The translations under genes and the position numbers were made by a program. A model generated the notes under the pieces. The model did not search any database. It saw only the letters and a program-made list of their open reading frames with translations, and was not told where the DNA came from. A DNA stretch of 64,000 nucleotides from Daldinia sp. FL1419 (taxonomy: Eukaryota; Ascomycota; Sordariomycetes; Xylariales; Hypoxylaceae), in contig MU623381.1 of NCBI GenBank assembly GCA_025201765.1, forward strand, positions 124,001 to 188,000, read 5' to 3'. Below are positions 49,224 to 61,214 of the stretch, piece by piece (positions within the stretch are counted from its first letter, which is position 1; the number at the start of each line of letters is the position of its first letter).

Positions 49224-50500
49224 TTACAACTCCCCCACCTCGGTCTCCGACTTCAACTTCTCAAAGTCGGTGAAACCCAACTCGTAGACAAGCGCAAGTG
49301 TCATTCTCGCGTGCTGGAGCATGTGGTCGAACGAGAGATACTTAATCACGTCATCGGTGTTGTGAATGTGCTGGTTGGACTCGGGGAAGGTCGACTCGAT
49401 AACAAAAGCAGAAGGGTAACCGGCCTTGGAAGCAGATGCGTGGTCCGAGCAAGCATATCCACACTTGGTTTCAACCCAGGGGACCTCGCAGTACTCCTCG
49501 ATAACCTTCTTGATGAAAGCCGTCAAGCCGGGGTCGACGAAGTCGGTGATAACACCCACGCTCTCGGGCTTTCCGGCGTCGAGAGTTCCCTGGACGTAGC
49601 CGGTCATATCTTGTTGCAGCATAGCCTTGACGTCGCGATCCTTCTTAGCATAGTCGGAGAACACGGCCTGGCTACCAAGGAGACCACCCTCCTCGGCGCT
49701 ATACCAGTGGAACTCGATCGTGTTCGGGGCCTTGCCCCCAATCACGTCTTTTGAAGATAGAAGAACACGGAAGGCCTCAAGAATGGTAACGGTACCACTC
49801 CCATCATCATCGGCACCGGGGGCGGGGAGCATGGAAGGGAACCACAGGTTGATCGAGTCCTGATGAGCGCCGATAACAATAGTCGAGTTAGACTGACCAG
49901 GAATCGTCGCGATGACCGAGTTCTGGCCCCACGAGTGCTCAAAGTGCTTGGCGTTTACCCCGTATTTATCAGCACCAGCCTCCTTAATTGTATCTTGCAC
50001 GGTCTTTAGTAGCCACTCGGAAGACTGGCGACCATAGTCCGACTTGTAATATCGTGTGTGGAAGCTCGAGAACTTCTCTAGGTGCTCTTGGAGCAGGTCC
50101 TTCGATAGGTCCTGTAGGAGTGGATGGATCTCGGATTGGAGCTGGACTTTCTCGGGAAATAGAGGCGCTTCTTGTGGTTTAACGCGTAATTCGGCGAGAT
50201 CGAGGTTGTCTGTGATGTCCATGAACTGTAATCCTTCCTGTAGTAGATCCGTCAGTAGTTGCGATTACACAAGAGCGTATAAGTCAGGAGAGGTAGACAT
50301 ACACGACGAAGCTTCCATTTCTCGTCCTCGGTTACCCACACTGTCTTTCCGGGGGATAACTCGATGAGGAATCGTTCCGAAGATATCGCTTCCTCTAGAA
50401 GCGCATCTACGGTAGGGAGGACGCGATTGGCCTCATTCGCTTCGATGAAACGAGCGCTCGCTGCTGCAGGCAGGAGAAGTCCGATAAGAGACGCCTTCAT
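49224..50500 (-). CDS. lap1: Secreted M28 leucine aminopeptidase (2 exons)
   Basis: Exons 50500-50303 and 50237-49224 (65-nt intron) give 403 residues. A signal peptide (residues 1-16, MKASLIGLLLPAAASA) is followed by a propeptide to about residue 90. The di-zinc site typical of fungal LAP1 is complete: H191 (GAHQD), D210 (GADDDGSG), E248/E249 (SAEEGG), D276 (QQDMTGY) and H358 (HIHNTDD). C325 and C329 can form the conserved disulfide. The enzyme is expected to be secreted and to remove N-terminal residues from peptides for nutrition. Length matches the family. The exon join gives 'KWKLRREGLQFMDITDN', the usual propeptide sequence. Confidence 0.95.
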
Positions 50501-51498
50501 GATTGCAGATTCGTTATTACCGGCAGACCTGCTATATTGATGATAGATGATTGGGGTTGATGAACAGTGATGATGATATGAAGATGAAGGAGATTAGAAC
50601 CCTTCAACTTTAAGGAATGTAGCTTGAAGGTTGACTGGTTACATAGTACCTCGAGCTGGCACAGCAACAGCTGACTGATGACCAATCTGGAAGCTGACGC
50701 AGTTAGGGTAGCATCCCCTTGTCCCTGAGGCACGGACCATATCCCTTATCAATACCCTACTAAACCTACTAAAAATGACGTAGTCCCGTCTTCAAATATT
50801 GGCACGCGCCCAAAAAACTTATGTACGTACACTATATGCACGTACTATGCTATGCAAGGGGTGCGTGTGATCGTGAACTGGGTTACATAATCCTACGCAA
50901 GTACTAAAGACCAATTAAGAGTAAGGTTAGAAGTTTATCATAATTCAATAAGCAGGAGCATAATTGCACACGGGTTTATTTCGAATGGATAATACAGGTA
51001 TGACTCTAATTGAACAAAACAACATCATTATAACAGGTTCGTTGGAATTCTGACACATTGCAGCATTGCAGTATCATTGTCTTGGGTATTAAACATTGCT
51101 CACCAGGTCTACTACTATACAATTAGGAGTGGGCAACTCTTCAATGGCTTGTTGACCTGCTATATTGTACAAGCCTCGTAAATGCTCCTCATCTGCACTG
51201 CATTGTTTGACATCTAAATCTCAGCCATCCTGGTGCCTGCTTATGCATATCTATTCTCGTGAACAAGGTGGTTGGGTAGATAGAAAAGGGGGATCGTCCA
51301 CAAATCAACGCGTATCAGGACCCCATAAACCGTTTGCGGAGGGGGACCGAAGTCTCGAATGCTGTATGATGCCATGGATGAAAAAACACACCGCCCCGTG
51401 AAAATGCCTCAATGCTCTCGTGCGAAATCAAGCCCCATTCTTGGCTTTTCCTAAACTCCCATACGCCAAAAATAAGAATACCACAACTGTGAGCGCCC
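50501..51498. other. Intergenic region upstream of LAP1-like gene
   Basis: About 1 kb containing the 5' flank of the aminopeptidase gene and the 3' flank of the DUF3405 gene. No coding sequence or strong repeat was seen. Confidence 0.4.
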
Positions 51499-53701
51499 TT
51501 ATTCGATGCTCTCAGATTTTATCGGATGGTAGAGCGTTCCTCTTAGGCACATACGGTCCGAACGGGATTCTTCCATCTTCCTCCCTCCTTCACCATTTTC
51601 CTTCGCTCCTAACCATCGTCGCCATAGTGCACCACTAAAACCCGCGTTGTAGTAGAAACTACCACCTTGCATATTGTGTTCACCCCAACCGAATGGGCTC
51701 TCATGTGGCGCAGACGGATAATTGAAAATCTTATCCATCACGTCTAGCGGCCATTGTCGGTCAAAGTAAACTGGGTGTGGTGCGTAAACAGCCTTGTATC
51801 CGTGGTGAAGAGCAACTGACGGCGGCCACATCTCCGGGAACATAGAGCGGTGCATACGGAAAGTTTCCTCGTGCATCGTATTCAATAAACTTCTGGAAAG
51901 TCGCGCAACTGTAATAATCGCTACTCGGCGAGGCGGAGTCTCAAGAGATGTGTTATATCCCGATACGTCGTTGCGGAAGACCCAGTTGGTCTTTGCCGGG
52001 TCAAATAATGGGTCAAAGACGATAAGATCTGCATCTTCGCCCACACCCCATTGATAATTGTCGTCCTCAAACTTCGTCGGCGGCGTGTTCTCCTCAGGGG
52101 ACGGAAGCATGCCAGGGCTAGAAACAGGAAATTTCACAGGTCCCCAAACTGGTTTTTCATTTCCTTCTTTTGTCTCTCGTTCCACAAGTTGGGAAAATTT
52201 GGACCACGAGCCGTGAATGCCGGGTATCCAGAAGCGAGAGCTTCTTTCCCATAGTAACTTTCGAGGTTGCTCAGCCGCCCACTTCGAAATACCATTATGG
52301 AACTCGTAGTAATGACCAGTATATCTCAAATCCATTTCCCAGTTCCAAAAGAAATCGTACTCCTGGTGCTGTTGCGCAAACCACTGCAAGGCAAAGTGAG
52401 CGCTTCGGTAAACCCCGTGAATGTCTGATTTGGAATGATTTTCCAAATTATCTTCCTCGGGGAATGGTCCGGGATAATAAAGTCGCATCTGTTGCTCTGA
52501 CCATAACGTCGTGATACCCCAAAACTCTTCGGGCACATTATCCCTTATTGTCTTGTTGTAAATCTCATCAGAAGCCCAGATGGGTATTGAGTTATCTTTG
52601 ACATGAACAAGGAGATGTACGTCGTATTCACCGCCAGACTTCAGAGACAACTCGTTAATCATAGCTCGCAAAGATAAGAGTTGGATATCAGTATACTGGT
52701 AGCCGGTCCAGGTCCGAAGTACATAGGCAGAGCGTTTGACTACTTTCTTGTCTCCAGCGGGGCTACCATCCTGCGCCGCTTCGTGCTCAAATCGCTTTTT
52801 ATTTTTCTCAAAACACTTTTTCTGTGCTTCGCCCCAATTCACGTTGCGATAATCTACCTTTGTGAACATATCTTGGACTTTTTCAGCACCTGCATGTGCC
52901 GAGTTCTTTGAGAGTCCTAAACCCCCTTCAGCTTGGCCATAGCTGTAACCGTATGGGCCAAATCGGCCGAAACGTTCCCAGCACCTGTCTGGCGCAACCC
53001 CAATACTCTCGTACGATCCCCAGAACGGGGCGGGCATGCCAGCAGGGATACCAGGGTATGCGAAGATTTCGGGTGCTGGAAATTTCTCGTTTTCATCAAC
53101 ATAGCATCGTTGCACAGGTTGGTGATCCTTGAGATACTCGCTGGAGCTGAAATCGGGGTACGGGTTAACAACAACCGGGTCCATAGGAGGGACTTTGTGG
53201 ATTAGAGGCTTGGTTTTCTCAGTGACTTGCTGTTCCGGAATCCAGTCCGTGTAGTTCACAAGTGTGCGAACGCCATTGTAGAATCCATTTAACCTGGAAA
53301 GTACGCATTAGAATTATTATTACCCCCCTTTGAGATATTTTGGGGTCATTCGTTTCTTACCTAGGGTATTTTTCCCAAGGATAAGGAATTCTGTCTTCTC
53401 CCTTGGTTTTTTCGACGTAATAGCGTCTGGCTCGAAAGCTTCCTCCGGCGAGCAGAATGAGTGTAAAGAAAATAGCGATTGTAAGAATGAACAACTTCTT
53501 AGGCGAGGTGCGAAGTAAACTTCCTAATCGGCGACGGGGTGCTGATAACCCTTTGCGCCAAGTATCCGACATAATGGGTGAACCATCTAACGGTGAACTA
53601 GCATGACTCGAATCGTGCGAAGGTAAGACCTCGTAGACTATTTTGGATCCCGAGGACCGAAGAGAAGGAATTAAGGAAAGGGTACTTTTTATCGCGCCCA
53701 T
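51499..53701 (-). CDS. DUF3405 family type II membrane protein (2 exons)
   Basis: Exons 53701-53361 and 53293-51499 (67-nt intron) give 711 residues. A short Ser-rich cytosolic N-terminus is followed by one transmembrane helix at about residues 69-88 (KLFILTIAIFFTLILL). The large lumenal domain has 'AYVLRTWTGYQYTDIQLLSL', 'DFFWNWEMDLRYTGHYYEF' and 'DADLIVFDPLFDP'. This fits the DUF3405 family of ascomycetes, with an Asp-rich segment (EMDLRYTG) reminiscent of glycosyltransferases. A Golgi glycosyltransferase-like role is plausible but unproven. I chose the ATG at 53701 as the first in frame. The exon join gives 'KYPRLNGFYNGVRTLVNYTD'. Confidence 0.88.
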
Positions 53702-55346
53702 CCTAATTATGGGAAAATGGACCAAAGAATGGACCAGAAAACGATCGTGTCGCGCACACGTTAACCTTCATTAACCTTCACGTTGAGGTCCACAAGTTAG
53801 TTGCACGCCGTGTTGTTCTTTTAGCATTACGTATATTCCCACGATAAAACAGAAAAAGAAAAAAAAAGGCAATAAGGATTATGTATCGTAGGAAACGAAA
53901 CGTAGGAAATGACGAAAGAAAGAAAAGGAGAGGGAAAAAAAGGAACGCAGCCCTGGAAGGCCAAGCTAAACTTGAATGAGTGGAGGTGATATGAAATGCC
54001 AGGGCATTCGAGCTGGATTAAACTGGAACTCCACTAAGAAGAATGACGGAATTTCTCCCCTTTTGGTGCGGTTCTAGTGAGTGGTTCTAATGTGGCAGCT
54101 TGTGTATGAGTAAGGTGGGTAAGAAACCTGGCAATCTAGCACATAGTAGATATGACAGGATGACAGGTCTAACGGCGGTAGCAACCACCTTCATTGCATG
54201 TCTGCAAGCGTGCTTTTGTTAGGTACTGTACTGTACTGTGGTGGGGAAGGAGCGAACCCATCTTTGCTAGTAATGATCTTCGCAAATGATTGCACCCCAC
54301 TAACACCGACATGGGAAAGTCCATTTTAGGCAACTAGATTAACTCATCCGTCTTCTAATGTCCTCCTGATGCCCTGATGCCCTGATGCTCCCTTCCCGGC
54401 GGGTACTCTGTAGTTGGGGTGTCTACTATGGAGGTAGTGTACATAGATTTCCCTATAATATGGAGTGGTGTATATTCTAATTCTTGATAGGTTCAAATAG
54501 ACTCACAGTTACTCAGTAAGTTAGGTACCTATCTGCGAAGTTGCACATGATCTGTTTGATTCATTTCGTCTCTTCGACACAGTTGCCACCTATCCCCAAC
54601 CTACCCTCTATTATTAATTTGTTTGATAGGCTATCCAAGATTATCTGAGGTTTTATCGTTGTTTTATAATCGCTATTCATTCTTCAATATAATCAAGGTG
54701 TTAGGACTTATAGTTATTACCTCATGTACGGTGCCGTCTTACAGCGCCTTTCCCGTTGAGGCTCTGCAACTAGGTGATAGAAGCTACCCCCACACCTACA
54801 TCGTGGAAGAGAAGGGTTATTAACGCTGAAGAAGCATTGCATTGTCCCCGGAACCAAGATATTTTATGCGAGAGATAACTATAAAGTCTTGGATTAGCAA
54901 CGGCGCAGAACTCTACGCGAATATTTTCAATTCCTAATGGCCAACAACGAGATCACCACGATACTCCTATGCAAGTCATGAATAGCAAGAGCTTTTTTTT
55001 ACGATACCTGCATACTCTGTTTAATCATTTAAGGGATCGAGCAGGGATACCCTCTCAGCCTGTTCCAATCGAAATTTGCATCGGTTGAGAATCCTACGCT
55101 AGAAATTGCCGCTTGAGATTGGAACTCTCCAGTAAGATTCCTAGTAAGATTCTCTACCAAGCCGAGATGCATACAACCACAATACATAGGGGATACACCC
55201 ATGTATATGGATATGGATGAACGTGCGGAATCTGCCCCTGATCTACATAATAATACGATAGTTCACCGCATCAATATATGTAAAATACCTAACCTAGTTA
55301 TAGGTTGCAAAGAAGTTTCGCGAATTATTTAGATAGTTACTTGGGT
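53702..55346. other. Gene-free interval before MITE-like element
   Basis: About 1.6 kb without recognisable genes. It includes purine-rich sequence near 53850-53950 (5' flank of the DUF3405 gene), a TACTG repeat near 54223-54240 and a CCTGATG triplication near 54365-54390. Confidence 0.4.
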
Positions 55347-55356
55347 TAGGCATGCC

Positions 55357-55392
55357 CATTATGCGCATAATAGATCTATTATGCGTTATTAT
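55357..55392. repeat. 36-bp direct repeat, left copy (palindromic)
   Basis: Identical over 36 bases to 55714-55749, with an internal 22-bp palindrome. Confidence 0.9.
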
Positions 55393-55713
55393 GTATACTG
55401 CGCTTATTATGTACATAATGCAGCACGCATAATGCGATTATTAGGTAATACCCCCTTAGAAATTTTACTACTAAAAACACGTAACATTTCAAAATAAAAA
55501 CAAAATATAATAAAATTGAAAAAATATTAAATCAGTTTCAAATGCTTATAAAAGAAAATCTAATAGCTTAATTTAAAATTATCAATTAAAGCTATCAATT
55601 AAAGCAACTTTTCATAATAGCAAAAGTCCTGCCACAATATTTTAATACCTACCCAAATATCAAAGCCTACCCTTTTTAGTACTAGTGCACCGGATAAACG
55701 GGGGATATATATC

Positions 55714-55749
55714 CATTATGCGCATAATAGATCTATTATGCGTTATTAT
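55714..55749. repeat. 36-bp direct repeat, right copy (palindromic)
   Basis: Identical over 36 bases to 55357-55392. It is followed by further CGTTATTATA units up to about 55770. Confidence 0.9.
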
Positions 55750-55801
55750 AAGTTATTATACGTTATTATACGCTAAGCGCATAATGAAATTCGCATCCCT
55801 A

Positions 55802-56767
55802 ACTTGGGTACCCAAGATTGCCACAACTTGAATTAAACATCTATATATAGAAAGAGGCTATCTACACCACAAGTAACACTAGAGTTAGTTAATAGCCTAT
55901 CAGCATGTCCAATGCATTGAAGGCAAAAGGCGAAGTAAAAACAAAAAAAAACCCCCCCCCAGAAATATCGAAAAGTCTGCTCGAATCTAGGCCATCCCCT
56001 AAAACCATCAGACCCCGGTTAGTCTCAACCTTCACCCCCATGGTTGTCACGGTCTTTTCGGTCGAGCTTCCAGCGGGCAATTTGCCCGACTATGCCGGAT
56101 CCATGTTCGGTGGATGGACATGTAAATTCGTGGCGCACTGAACCGCGAAATTGGAACAGTCCTCAAGGTCGGCGCGTCGCGTTGCATGGGGTGTACATTC
56201 GGCATTGTCATGTTGTCGTACGGCGTAGGTTTCCAGCAGACGCGATGTAACGAAGACAAACACGTCGTAGGCGTTGCATGCTATTGAGACGCAAAGAATT
56301 GTCACACAAAGTACCGCGTATCTCGTCCACTTCTGTAAAAATAATTATCTAGGCTATGCATGTATATGAGTCGACATCGAACATCGCGAATCTAGATACT
56401 CAGCCATCATCTTTGATTTACTAGCGCGATAATATATTGAACTACTGTACGTACGAAGCAAAATAGATGAGGACCTTTCGTATCACGCAAACAATAAACT
56501 TCAATAACTAACTAGACTAAAACAAAAGCCATAGCCCAGCGGATTCCATGATCTCGTATACACCTTAGCGCAAAATCTATGTAGTAAAAAGTGACTTCTA
56601 CGATGTAAGTAGGTATCAAGTAGTATCAAGCCTTCTAGCCACAAAACTGTAGCTCAGTCGCCTATTCTATGCGATGCAAACCCGTGGAGCCAAGAAATAA
56701 ACGCCAAAACCATGCTAGGTGTGTAGTAGGGTGTAAGACGACAACGCTTCGTCTAATCCGTACCGCA
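55802..56767. other. Intergenic region between MITE and AFG1 gene
   Basis: About 970 bases. A TATATATAG string (about 55843-55851) is followed by an ATG at 55905, which opens a weak 78-codon frame described separately. The rest is the 3' flank of the AFG1 gene. Confidence 0.35.
55905..56141 (+). CDS. Weak hypothetical ORF
   Basis: A 78-residue open frame starting at an ATG about 60 bases after a TATATATAG string. It contains eight consecutive A and nine consecutive C residues near 55943-55961, giving KTKKNPPPE. No family was recognised and codon quality is poor. It may be chance, or the first exon of something unresolved. Confidence 0.2.
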   Translation: MSNALKAKGEVKTKKNPPPEISKSLLESRPSPKTIRPRLVSTFTPMVVTVFSVELPAGNLPDYAGSMFGGWTCKFVAH

Positions 56768-58487
56768 TCACATGCTATCCTCCATCTGTCGACTACGCGC
56801 CTTCGCCCAACCGTCTCTCTCCTTTTTACCTCCCGAATTTTCTAGACCCATCCCGCGCTCGACCCATTCCTTGCTAGACATCTCGCTCAGCCGTGATAGC
56901 GCTCGCGCAAATGCGAAGCGCTCTTCGTCGCCCGAAAACAGACTCGAGTTTTTCAACTGGTCAATGTTACTGTCCACGTCTTCGAGCATGTGTTGCATGG
57001 CATGGCTGGTTGATTCATCGTCATCGTCATCTACGGTCTTTCCGTCCCTTTTCAGAGACTCTCGTAGTTCCTGGGGCGAGATGAATAGTTCCGTCAGAGG
57101 AACAGCTGTGGTAAGCACAAGCTTAGCGCGGGATTCGTAGACAGCATCAATGAATGTGATAAACCGTCTTGCAAGATCACGTTCCCGAAACGTCATGCCG
57201 GGAACGTCAGAGATGATGAACGCATCGTAGCAGCGCATCAATTCAAGGTAGTCCGCCGCGCCCGTCGCACGGCCGATTAATTCTTGGAAGGTGAACCAAG
57301 CGCAGCGCCCGCTAACTCTTGGAACGTGGATTTCGCGGCCCCAGACCTTTTGGGTTTCTGGATGAGGCTCCGTCGTATCGGGATCGCCAAGAAAACGGAG
57401 CCACTTCTCTATGTGCAACGCCGCTTGATTATCAAGCGGCGTATGATAAACCCCGGACGGCGGCCGCGGAATTTTGCGGTAGTCAGTGGGGGAGTCGAGA
57501 TTGATGACATGTAATCGCGACTTCAAAAGGTGGATCGCGGGAATAAAAGATTCGCGCTGAATACCGTTCTTATACAGTTCATCCGGGTGTCGATTTGATG
57601 TTGTCACGAGAACAACCCCGTGGGACATCAAGGACTCTAATAATCTTCGCAGGATCATCGCATCAGCGACATCCGTGCATTGAAACTCGTCGAAACACAA
57701 AACATTCGCTTTTTCTGCAATATCAGCTGCTACAAATGGAACCGCGTCTATATCATTCCCGTGGGCCATCTTCATCTTATGCAACCTCTTGTGTACGTCT
57801 TGCATGAAATTATGGAAATGTATTCTGGTCTTGGATTGGACGGAACTGGGTAACGTGTCGTAGAAGAGGTCCATCAACATCGTCTTTCCGCTCCCGACAT
57901 CGCCGTACAAATATAATCCTCGCGGCAGATTGGCTGGAATCTCTTGTATCGCTTTAGCGCCCGGCTTCGATCCGAACCACGACAATAACGATTTAGTTGG
58001 TTTCAAGGTCTCGAGGCTCGGATGCACAACCGGTTGTGCTCGGTAGTGGACTAGTTCGTCGTGTAAGTTTTGCAGATTTTGTATAATCCCGCGCTGGTGC
58101 TGGTCCTCTCGGAGGCGCCCTTCCCGTACTCGCCGATCATATTCTTGAATCGGGCCATGATTATCGGGTACGTGAGCTATACCAAAAGTATTAGAAATAC
58201 AAGTAGACGAAGGTGGGATGGGTGTGCTAACCATTCTCACCATTCTCTAAGGCAGATGTCGCAACTGTTGCAAGACGCCTGGATGCGCCCGGCGGGAAAG
58301 GGGGCCATGTTGAGACAGCAGCGGACAGCTCGCGACTGGCTGCATAAGTGCTGATTGCGTTTCTCCGGTTTCCGCCAGCTCTCGGCATTAAGCACCGAGT
58401 GCATATGTGGTGGCTTGCCTCGAGTCCCACGATGTTCTGGGCTGAGAAACGTCGCACGGGAGGGGCGCAAAGCAAAGAGCGACGCAT
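56768..58487 (-). CDS. afg1: AFG1/LACE1 mitochondrial ATPase (2 exons)
   Basis: Exons 58487-58232 and 58176-56768 (55-nt intron) give 554 residues. The N-terminal 80 residues are Arg/Ser-rich and lack acids, consistent with a mitochondrial presequence. The AFG1-type ATPase domain follows with Walker A GDVGSGKT (177-184), Walker B VLCFDEF (244-250) and 'VVLVTTSNRHPDELYKNG'. The C-terminus has an Asp-rich insert (TVDDDDDEST) and a final basic helix. AFG1/LACE1 proteins assist turnover and assembly of respiratory-chain subunits at the inner membrane. Exon joining gives 'ENGENAHVPDNHGPIQEYD', in agreement with the family. Confidence 0.95.
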
Positions 58488-59923
58488 TCTTATTTTAACT
58501 GGTCCACCTCATATATTATTGCCTTTTGAGAGACCCTGACGCATCATAGGTTGGTACCTGCGTATAAGCGAAAGCGAAGGTTCGAATAGGTTAAGAAAAA
58601 TGCACGTGAAGTTCGAATCGTAAAGCCAATTCCAAAACATAAACCAAAAATAAAAAAATAATGATCAGCCTCTATCTGTCTCTATTCGGAGATATGTTGG
58701 TATCCGAAGTGTTTGCAGTTGCGCAAATGGCGAAATTGCCGATAATGACCGGATAGATCCCGCTCTAAGAATAGATTATTCTTATATCAAGATATCTATA
58801 TTGTTCATGCGAATATTACTGGCCTGATCTGATAACGGCTTGGCCGAGGTTCATTATCCCTTATATAAGGAAAATTGGGACCGCTTAAGTACGGCTATTC
58901 TTAAACCGCCGCATTACGATCATTAAAAATGACGTCGTTGGGCACGGTTCTACATGTGCTTTCAAGGGTATTACTTTCACGTGCTATCATTGCAGGATTC
59001 TGTTGAATTGCAAAAGGATGATCTATTAAAAGCTAAGTTTTTTTTTTTTTTTTTTTTTTTTACAAACACTAAACTCTCTTAGAGAATGAATCCTGGAGCC
59101 ACATGACTAAGTCATGTGGGTCCGTCTCACAGATTCTCCCAATACTCGTTATTGATAACTACGCCATATACAGTAGTATAGCAAACCGTAATAGCGACTT
59201 GGAAGTAGTTATTGAAAAACTTAAGAGATTCAATTACGCTTGGTTTGTCCATAGTACTTATACCAACACCAACACCAACATCAAATAAAGAAAGAGAAAC
59301 GATAACTAATAAGTGTTGATTTCTTAAGAAGTATAAGTGGGGGGGACTCCCCAGAAAGGCTTTTATAGTGAACTTCTACACAGTGCCTCACACCTTCCAT
59401 TTCTTCGTACCTGCACTGACATTAGGATAGGCAGCTAAACTATAGCAACCCGAAGGATTGATATAAATTCACGAGAATTTAGGTCATAAAAAGAAAGAAA
59501 AAACTTTTAACCAGAAAAATATAGGTAGATAATGACTAGTTTAGAAGCTAATTACTGATAAAACGGACAGTCGAGTTAGGATATGAAGCTCTCCGCGAGG
59601 CGAGAATAAGCTTGACCACGAGTTACAAAACCATCGATCATATTACAACTATAATTTCTGAAAACGAAACGGATTTCGGTTTATAGCCTCCTTTATAGAG
59701 CATTACTCGTCTTCACACAAATCATACCCTAAAAATGGGCTCTCCGTAATGACAAGCCTACGAAACATATAAGCATCCGTCCCCTAACACCTGGATCGTT
59801 TCTCTCGTATCTTATCTTAAGCAGATCAATCCGGGTCTATCCGTGCATAACCCAAGAAATAAACTTTACAATCCCTATCATGTCGCCGACTAGGGAGTCT
59901 TATAAACCGCAACGCCCCTCCTC
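58488..59923. other. Intergenic region with poly-T tract
   Basis: About 1.4 kb without recognised genes. It contains a 24-nt T run at 59038-59061 and a CCAACA triplet-type repeat near 59262-59280. A short open frame at 59103-59288 ends in that repeat and shows no family likeness. Confidence 0.4.
59038..59061. repeat. 24-nt poly-T tract
   Basis: An uninterrupted T run, non-coding, read directly. Confidence 0.9.
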
Positions 59924-61214
59924 TTAGACCCGAGTGGCAGAAGTTGAGATATGGGTCATTGTCTCCATCTTGAAACGGTCTGTTTGAACTGTAGTCTCTC
60001 GCCTTGGCACAATATCACCCTCACTCTCGGGCATTTTCACAAAACCCGGCAAGCTGTCAGGCTCATTCGACCTGCTCTTCTTCGGGAAGCTAACGAGCGA
60101 CAGAAGACTCTCAGTGGGTACTATATGAGCTAAAACAGGCCTAAGAGTTGTTCCAGAAGCAGCAATGATACCAACTTGGACTTCTACCAAATTCCAAATC
60201 GATATCCCAGTGAGGATTGCTTGTAGGGATGGTCAGTACACAAAGACGAACGGATAATATTTATTGAAGACTTACAAATAGCATCTTCTGTATACAAGCC
60301 CAAGCTAGCGTGGATATAGATATATGCCTTGACTATAGACGCGGCAACGGAACTATGCGAAGTTAAAAGGGTAAATCCTCAAGTCATAATCATTCTAGAA
60401 ACTTACAAAGCTCCGATCATGAAGGTCAGTAGGATAAGGACTTTTCTGTGAGTCGGTATTTGCAGCTTCAGTACCGCAGGAATTGGAATTATCAGCGTAA
60501 TTAAATCAGTAGCCATGTCTGACCCTACCATTGACCATCCAATCGGTATTGAGCTTCCACAATGGTCAAGATACTCCTGAGGTTGCCCAAAGAGGGCAGA
60601 AAGATGCGAACCACATTCTAGGAGGCCGGCGATAACAAAGGAAGTAGCCCACGCAATTATAATGGCCATCCAAACGATGAGGAATCGTCGGAACATAACC
60701 TTTGCGAATAGGTGCCAGTAGAGGAAACATACTGAAAGTTTAACTAAACCCAGTGTTGCAACTCCGAGGATAAGATAGGAAAGCTCGATCTTGAGAGTAG
60801 GTTAGAAACTAAAGTAGACCTAAGGTACCTATGTGAGGTTCATACATGTTTGGATTTATTTAACCGCCCCGTGACGGCCATTGGGTCTTCGATCGTGCTA
60901 CCCAGTGGGTAGCCTAGTGCTTCAACCTTGACACCTATGCTCTGTTAGTACCATACCCATTCAGATGTATCGAAAATAAACCACGGTGGTTTGCTAGTTA
61001 TGGCACGGGGAAGAAGCATACCATATATTTCAATAACAGTCAAGCCCGTCGCGAATACTAAAGCTACTAGAATGAGCCAATCTGTTACCAATACGCTCTG
61101 ATGTTTCCACCTCCTGGTATAAAATCGAAGGCCAACCGCCAAAACGGCTATGACCTCGAGGATAATAGAGCCTGCAATGATACCACCAGGGTTATCATAT
61201 TGCAATTTATCCAT
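59924..61214 (-). CDS. Rhodopsin-domain integral membrane protein, PTH11-related (5 exons)
   Basis: Exons in transcription order are 61214-61022, 60934-60846, 60789-60407, 60352-60276 and 60219-59924, giving 345 residues with introns of 87, 56, 54 and 56 nt. Joined exons give the fungal rhodopsin-domain pattern: 'IIAGSIILEVIAVLAVGLRFYTRR', 'DWLILVALVFATGLTVIEIYG', 'LSYLILGVATLGLVKLSVCFLYWHLF' and 'GWSMVGSDMATDLITLIIPIPAVLKLQI'. The last helix is 'IWNLVEVQVGIIAASGTTLRPVL', followed by a hydrophilic tail. About seven membrane helices are present and no CFEM domain. These proteins include PTH11-like surface sensors, but most are uncharacterised. The exon 1/2 junction is chosen to avoid an in-frame stop and uses a TACTAAC branch site close to the acceptor. 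Confidence 0.85.

Larger units (their letters stand above)
55349..55799. mobile_element. MITE-like element with TA target duplication
   Basis: 451 bases flanked on both sides by TA (55347-55348 and 55800-55801). The ends are imperfect inverted repeats: GGCATGCC then CATTATGCGC on the left, GGGATGCG then CATTATGCGC on the right when reversed. A 36-bp perfect direct repeat occurs near each end (55357-55392 and 55714-55749). Each copy contains a 22-bp perfect palindrome centred on AGATCT (55364-55385 and 55721-55742). The core (about 55450-55620) is strongly AT-rich and non-coding. TA duplication is typical of Tc1/mariner-type nonautonomous elements. The exact ends and family are inferred from this single copy. 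Confidence 0.6.

Noticed and set aside
49311..49754. 147-codon open frame antisense to the aminopeptidase
   Set aside because: It is a shadow frame of the well-supported aminopeptidase coding sequence.
59103..59288. 61-codon plus-strand open frame
   Set aside because: It ends in a CCAACA simple repeat, follows a poly-T tract and shows no recognisable domain.
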